A stretch of DNA of 64,000 bases from the NCBI GenBank assembly GCA_008933765.1, contig WBUK01000001.1, forward strand, positions 186,001 through 250,000. Direction: 5' to 3'. This document shows, piece after piece, positions 62,654 through 64,000 of this stretch. Below the pieces are notes generated by a model. It searched no databases and was not told where the DNA came from. It was given only the letters and a program-made list of their open reading frames with translations. This DNA is from Ignavibacteriaceae bacterium (lineage in GTDB: Bacteria > Bacteroidota > Ignavibacteria > Ignavibacteriales > Ignavibacteriaceae). Every line of letters starts with the position of its first letter. The first letter of the stretch is position 1. The position numbers and the translations under genes were made by a program.

Positions 62654-63587
62654 GCCCGGTCATCACGATATAATTCTCAATTTTTGCTTCTTCAGCGTTG
62701 TGGCGGTACTCAATATCCAACTCGAAAGATGTCTCAACATGGTCTGAAACGAAACTGATCGGCACAACCAACACATCTTTAACTCCTGCGGCGCCAAGCT
62801 CCATTAGTTTCACATCGGTTGCGGGCGTCAGCCATTTAACGGGCCCCACCTTGCTCTGAAAAGAAAGGTGATATTTATGCGAATAACCCCGCTGTTTCAT
62901 CACTTCTTCCATGGTAACTTTAATCTCTTTGCTGTAGGGGTCTCCGTTTTTCACCAAACTCACCGGCGTGCCGTGTGCACTGAACAAAATGTTCACGCCG
63001 CCCCGTTTTTCTTCGCTCCATTTCAGAAGTGCTTCATCAATCCGTTCGTTGAGCGCTTTTATGTAGGTGGGGTGATCGAAGTAATTTCTGATTACCTCAA
63101 CTTTGGAAGTGTCGCCTTTGTAAACTCTGCTCCACTCGTTGAAAGAAGAACCGGAAGTGGTTATTGAGTAATGGGGGTACAACGGCAAGAGTATCACCTT
63201 ATCATAATTGCCTTTGGCAACTTTTTCCGCCGTCACATCCGTGAACGGTTTCCAGTAACGCATTGCAACGAAAACATCTGTTTTCGCAGAATCAAAACCG
63301 GTTTCTTTGGGTGTATTTCCGGAGTAAAAATTTGCTCTTAATTCTTCCTCCAACATTTGCCTTTGAAGTTCAGTCCACTCGTTTATTGGCGATTTACCGC
63401 CAATCAGTTCATACTCTTTTGCAACTTTCGGTGCCCGTTTCCGAGCGATGATTTTCGCAAAAAATTTCTGCGCAACCGGAATCTTAAAAATATCGGGATC
63501 ACTAAAAAGGTTTCTTAAAAACGGCTCCAACGCCTCTATACTGTCGGGACCACCCATATTCAACAATACAACTGCAATTTTTTTCAA
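62583..63587 (-). CDS. hemH: Ferrochelatase
   Basis: A 334-residue enzyme that inserts iron into protoporphyrin IX. It shows the N-terminal LLNMGGPDSIEALEPFL, the catalytic His in SAHGTP and Glu in SDHVETSFELD, and LPLYPHYS. The start codon is TTG at 63587: the conserved family start KKIAVVLLN follows at once and no ATG is nearby. A GA-rich ribosome site (AAGAGAAG) lies directly upstream inside a 24-bp repeat. It sits between hemN and hemG. Confidence 0.95.
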   Translation of the reverse strand: MKKIAVVLLNMGGPDSIEALEPFLRNLFSDPDIFKIPVAQKFFAKIIARKRAPKVAKEYELIGGKSPINEWTELQRQMLEEELRANFYSGNTPKETGFDSAKTDVFVAMRYWKPFTDVTAEKVAKGNYDKVILLPLYPHYSITTSGSSFNEWSRVYKGDTSKVEVIRNYFDHPTYIKALNERIDEALLKWSEEKRGGVNILFSAHGTPVSLVKNGDPYSKEIKVTMEEVMKQRGYSHKYHLSFQSKVGPVKWLTPATDVKLMELGAAGVKDVLVVPISFVSDHVETSFELDIEYRHNAEEAKIENYIVMTGLNDSKTFVKCLAELVTQRLKTEG

Positions 63588-63666
63588 ACTTCTCTTTCTT
63601 TTATAAATTCTAATGGTTGGGTTAACCGGCGATATAGCTCAGACTTCTCTTTCTTTCATAAATTCT
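63588..63666. repeat. 24-bp direct repeat between hemN and hemH
   Basis: Positions 63588-63611 and 63643-63666 match at 23 of 24 bases, 55 bp apart. The first copy abuts the hemH start codon and supplies its ribosome-binding region; the second lies 24 bp from the hemN stop. The 102-bp gap holds nothing else. Confidence 0.85.
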
Positions 63667-63689
63667 TTTGGTGTGAATAAGCAAAAAGC

Positions 63690-64000
63690 CTAAACCGTTC
63701 TGGAGTATCTTCCGTAGTCTTCTTTGCGTTCAATGTAACCATCAAATTTCATTGCGATGTTTCGAATCAGCAGGCGCCCTTTATCGGAAACCACCAACCC
63801 GCCGTTTGAAAAAGAAACCAACCCGTCACTTTCCATCTCTTTCAGATTATTCAGACTGTTGGCAAAATATTCCCTGAAGTTGATGTTAAATTTTTCCTCA
63901 ACCGAGCCAAAATTAAGTTCGAAATCGCACATCACTTTGGTAATCACTTCCCTCCTTATGATGTCATCATCAGTAAGGTAAACTCCCCTTGCCACCGGCA
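63690..64000 (-). CDS. hemN: Oxygen-independent coproporphyrinogen III oxidase, C-terminal part (cut by window edge)
   Basis: The frame is open to the right edge and stops at 63690, giving about the last 103 residues. The sequence shows the HemN C-terminal domain: ARGVYLTDDDIIRREVI, MCDFELNF, GRLLIRNIAMKFD and the ending RYSRTV. HemN is a radical-SAM enzyme that converts coproporphyrinogen III to protoporphyrinogen IX without oxygen, feeding hemG and hemH downstream; the radical-SAM core lies outside the window. Confidence 0.95.
   Translation of the reverse strand, partial: PVARGVYLTDDDIIRREVITKVMCDFELNFGSVEEKFNINFREYFANSLNNLKEMESDGLVSFSNGGLVVSDKGRLLIRNIAMKFDGYIERKEDYGRYSRTV

Overview
The window looks like chromosome of an Ignavibacteria/Chlorobi-type member of the Bacteroidota superphylum. 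Evidence: giant secreted proteins ending in a type IX secretion (T9SS) sorting domain introduced by the NYPNPFNPST motif, moderate-to-low GC, purine-rich AAAGGA/AGGA ribosome sites, bacterial lipoproteins, and an oxygen-independent HemN next to HemH and a HemY-type HemG. This placement is inferred from protein style, not from a marker-gene tree. I see no rRNA, tRNA, IS element, phage gene or CRISPR array.

Layout. 1-8.9 kb: two T9SS-type surface proteins (the first cut by the window edge) and a fused acyl-ACP synthetase/ACP/acyltransferase. 9.3-12.3 kb: rplU-rpmA-mdh and an alcohol-dehydrogenase-like protein. 12.3-27.8 kb: a PMT/ArnT-type glycosyltransferase facing a tight eight-gene minus-strand operon that resembles a Pga-type exopolysaccharide machine (TPR/outer-membrane barrel, GT2 synthase, small membrane protein, deacetylase-like protein). 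This operon also carries a RecA/KaiC-like ATPase fused to a GGDEF-like domain and a PAS hybrid kinase. 27.9-39.7 kb: another tight nine-gene minus-strand run: SGNH hydrolase, FAAL-like ligase, ACP, MBOAT (an envelope acylation module), NlpC/P60 peptidase and dipeptide epimerase (murein-peptide breakdown), an M16 peptidase pair and a GH9 lipoprotein. 39.8-45.8 kb: NfeD-type protease, then ndk-Nudix-NamZ-lipoprotein, then sucD. 46-54.3 kb: a T9SS adhesin-like protein with a thioester domain, two alpha/beta hydrolases, an outer-membrane porin and a two-repeat lipoprotein. 54.4-60.5 kb: a lipid-type operon (SDR, KAS III-like, SSS symporter, acyl-CoA ligase) next to a GbsR/MarR-like regulator, with matching palindromes upstream of both units. 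60.8-64 kb: hemN-hemH-hemG.

Two things stand out. First, many intergenic gaps consist of degenerate tandem repeats, each locus having its own unit and period (13, 16, 18/54, about 21, 24, 35, 71 bp), and most of them start at or inside the 3' end of the upstream gene. Second, the exopolysaccharide operon is rich in proteins that keep an enzyme fold but appear to have lost catalytic residues (Walker A lysine, GGDEF signature, NodB metal ligands, histidine-kinase N box). That pattern suggests a signalling-controlled polymer export system whose accessory proteins work as sensors or scaffolds.
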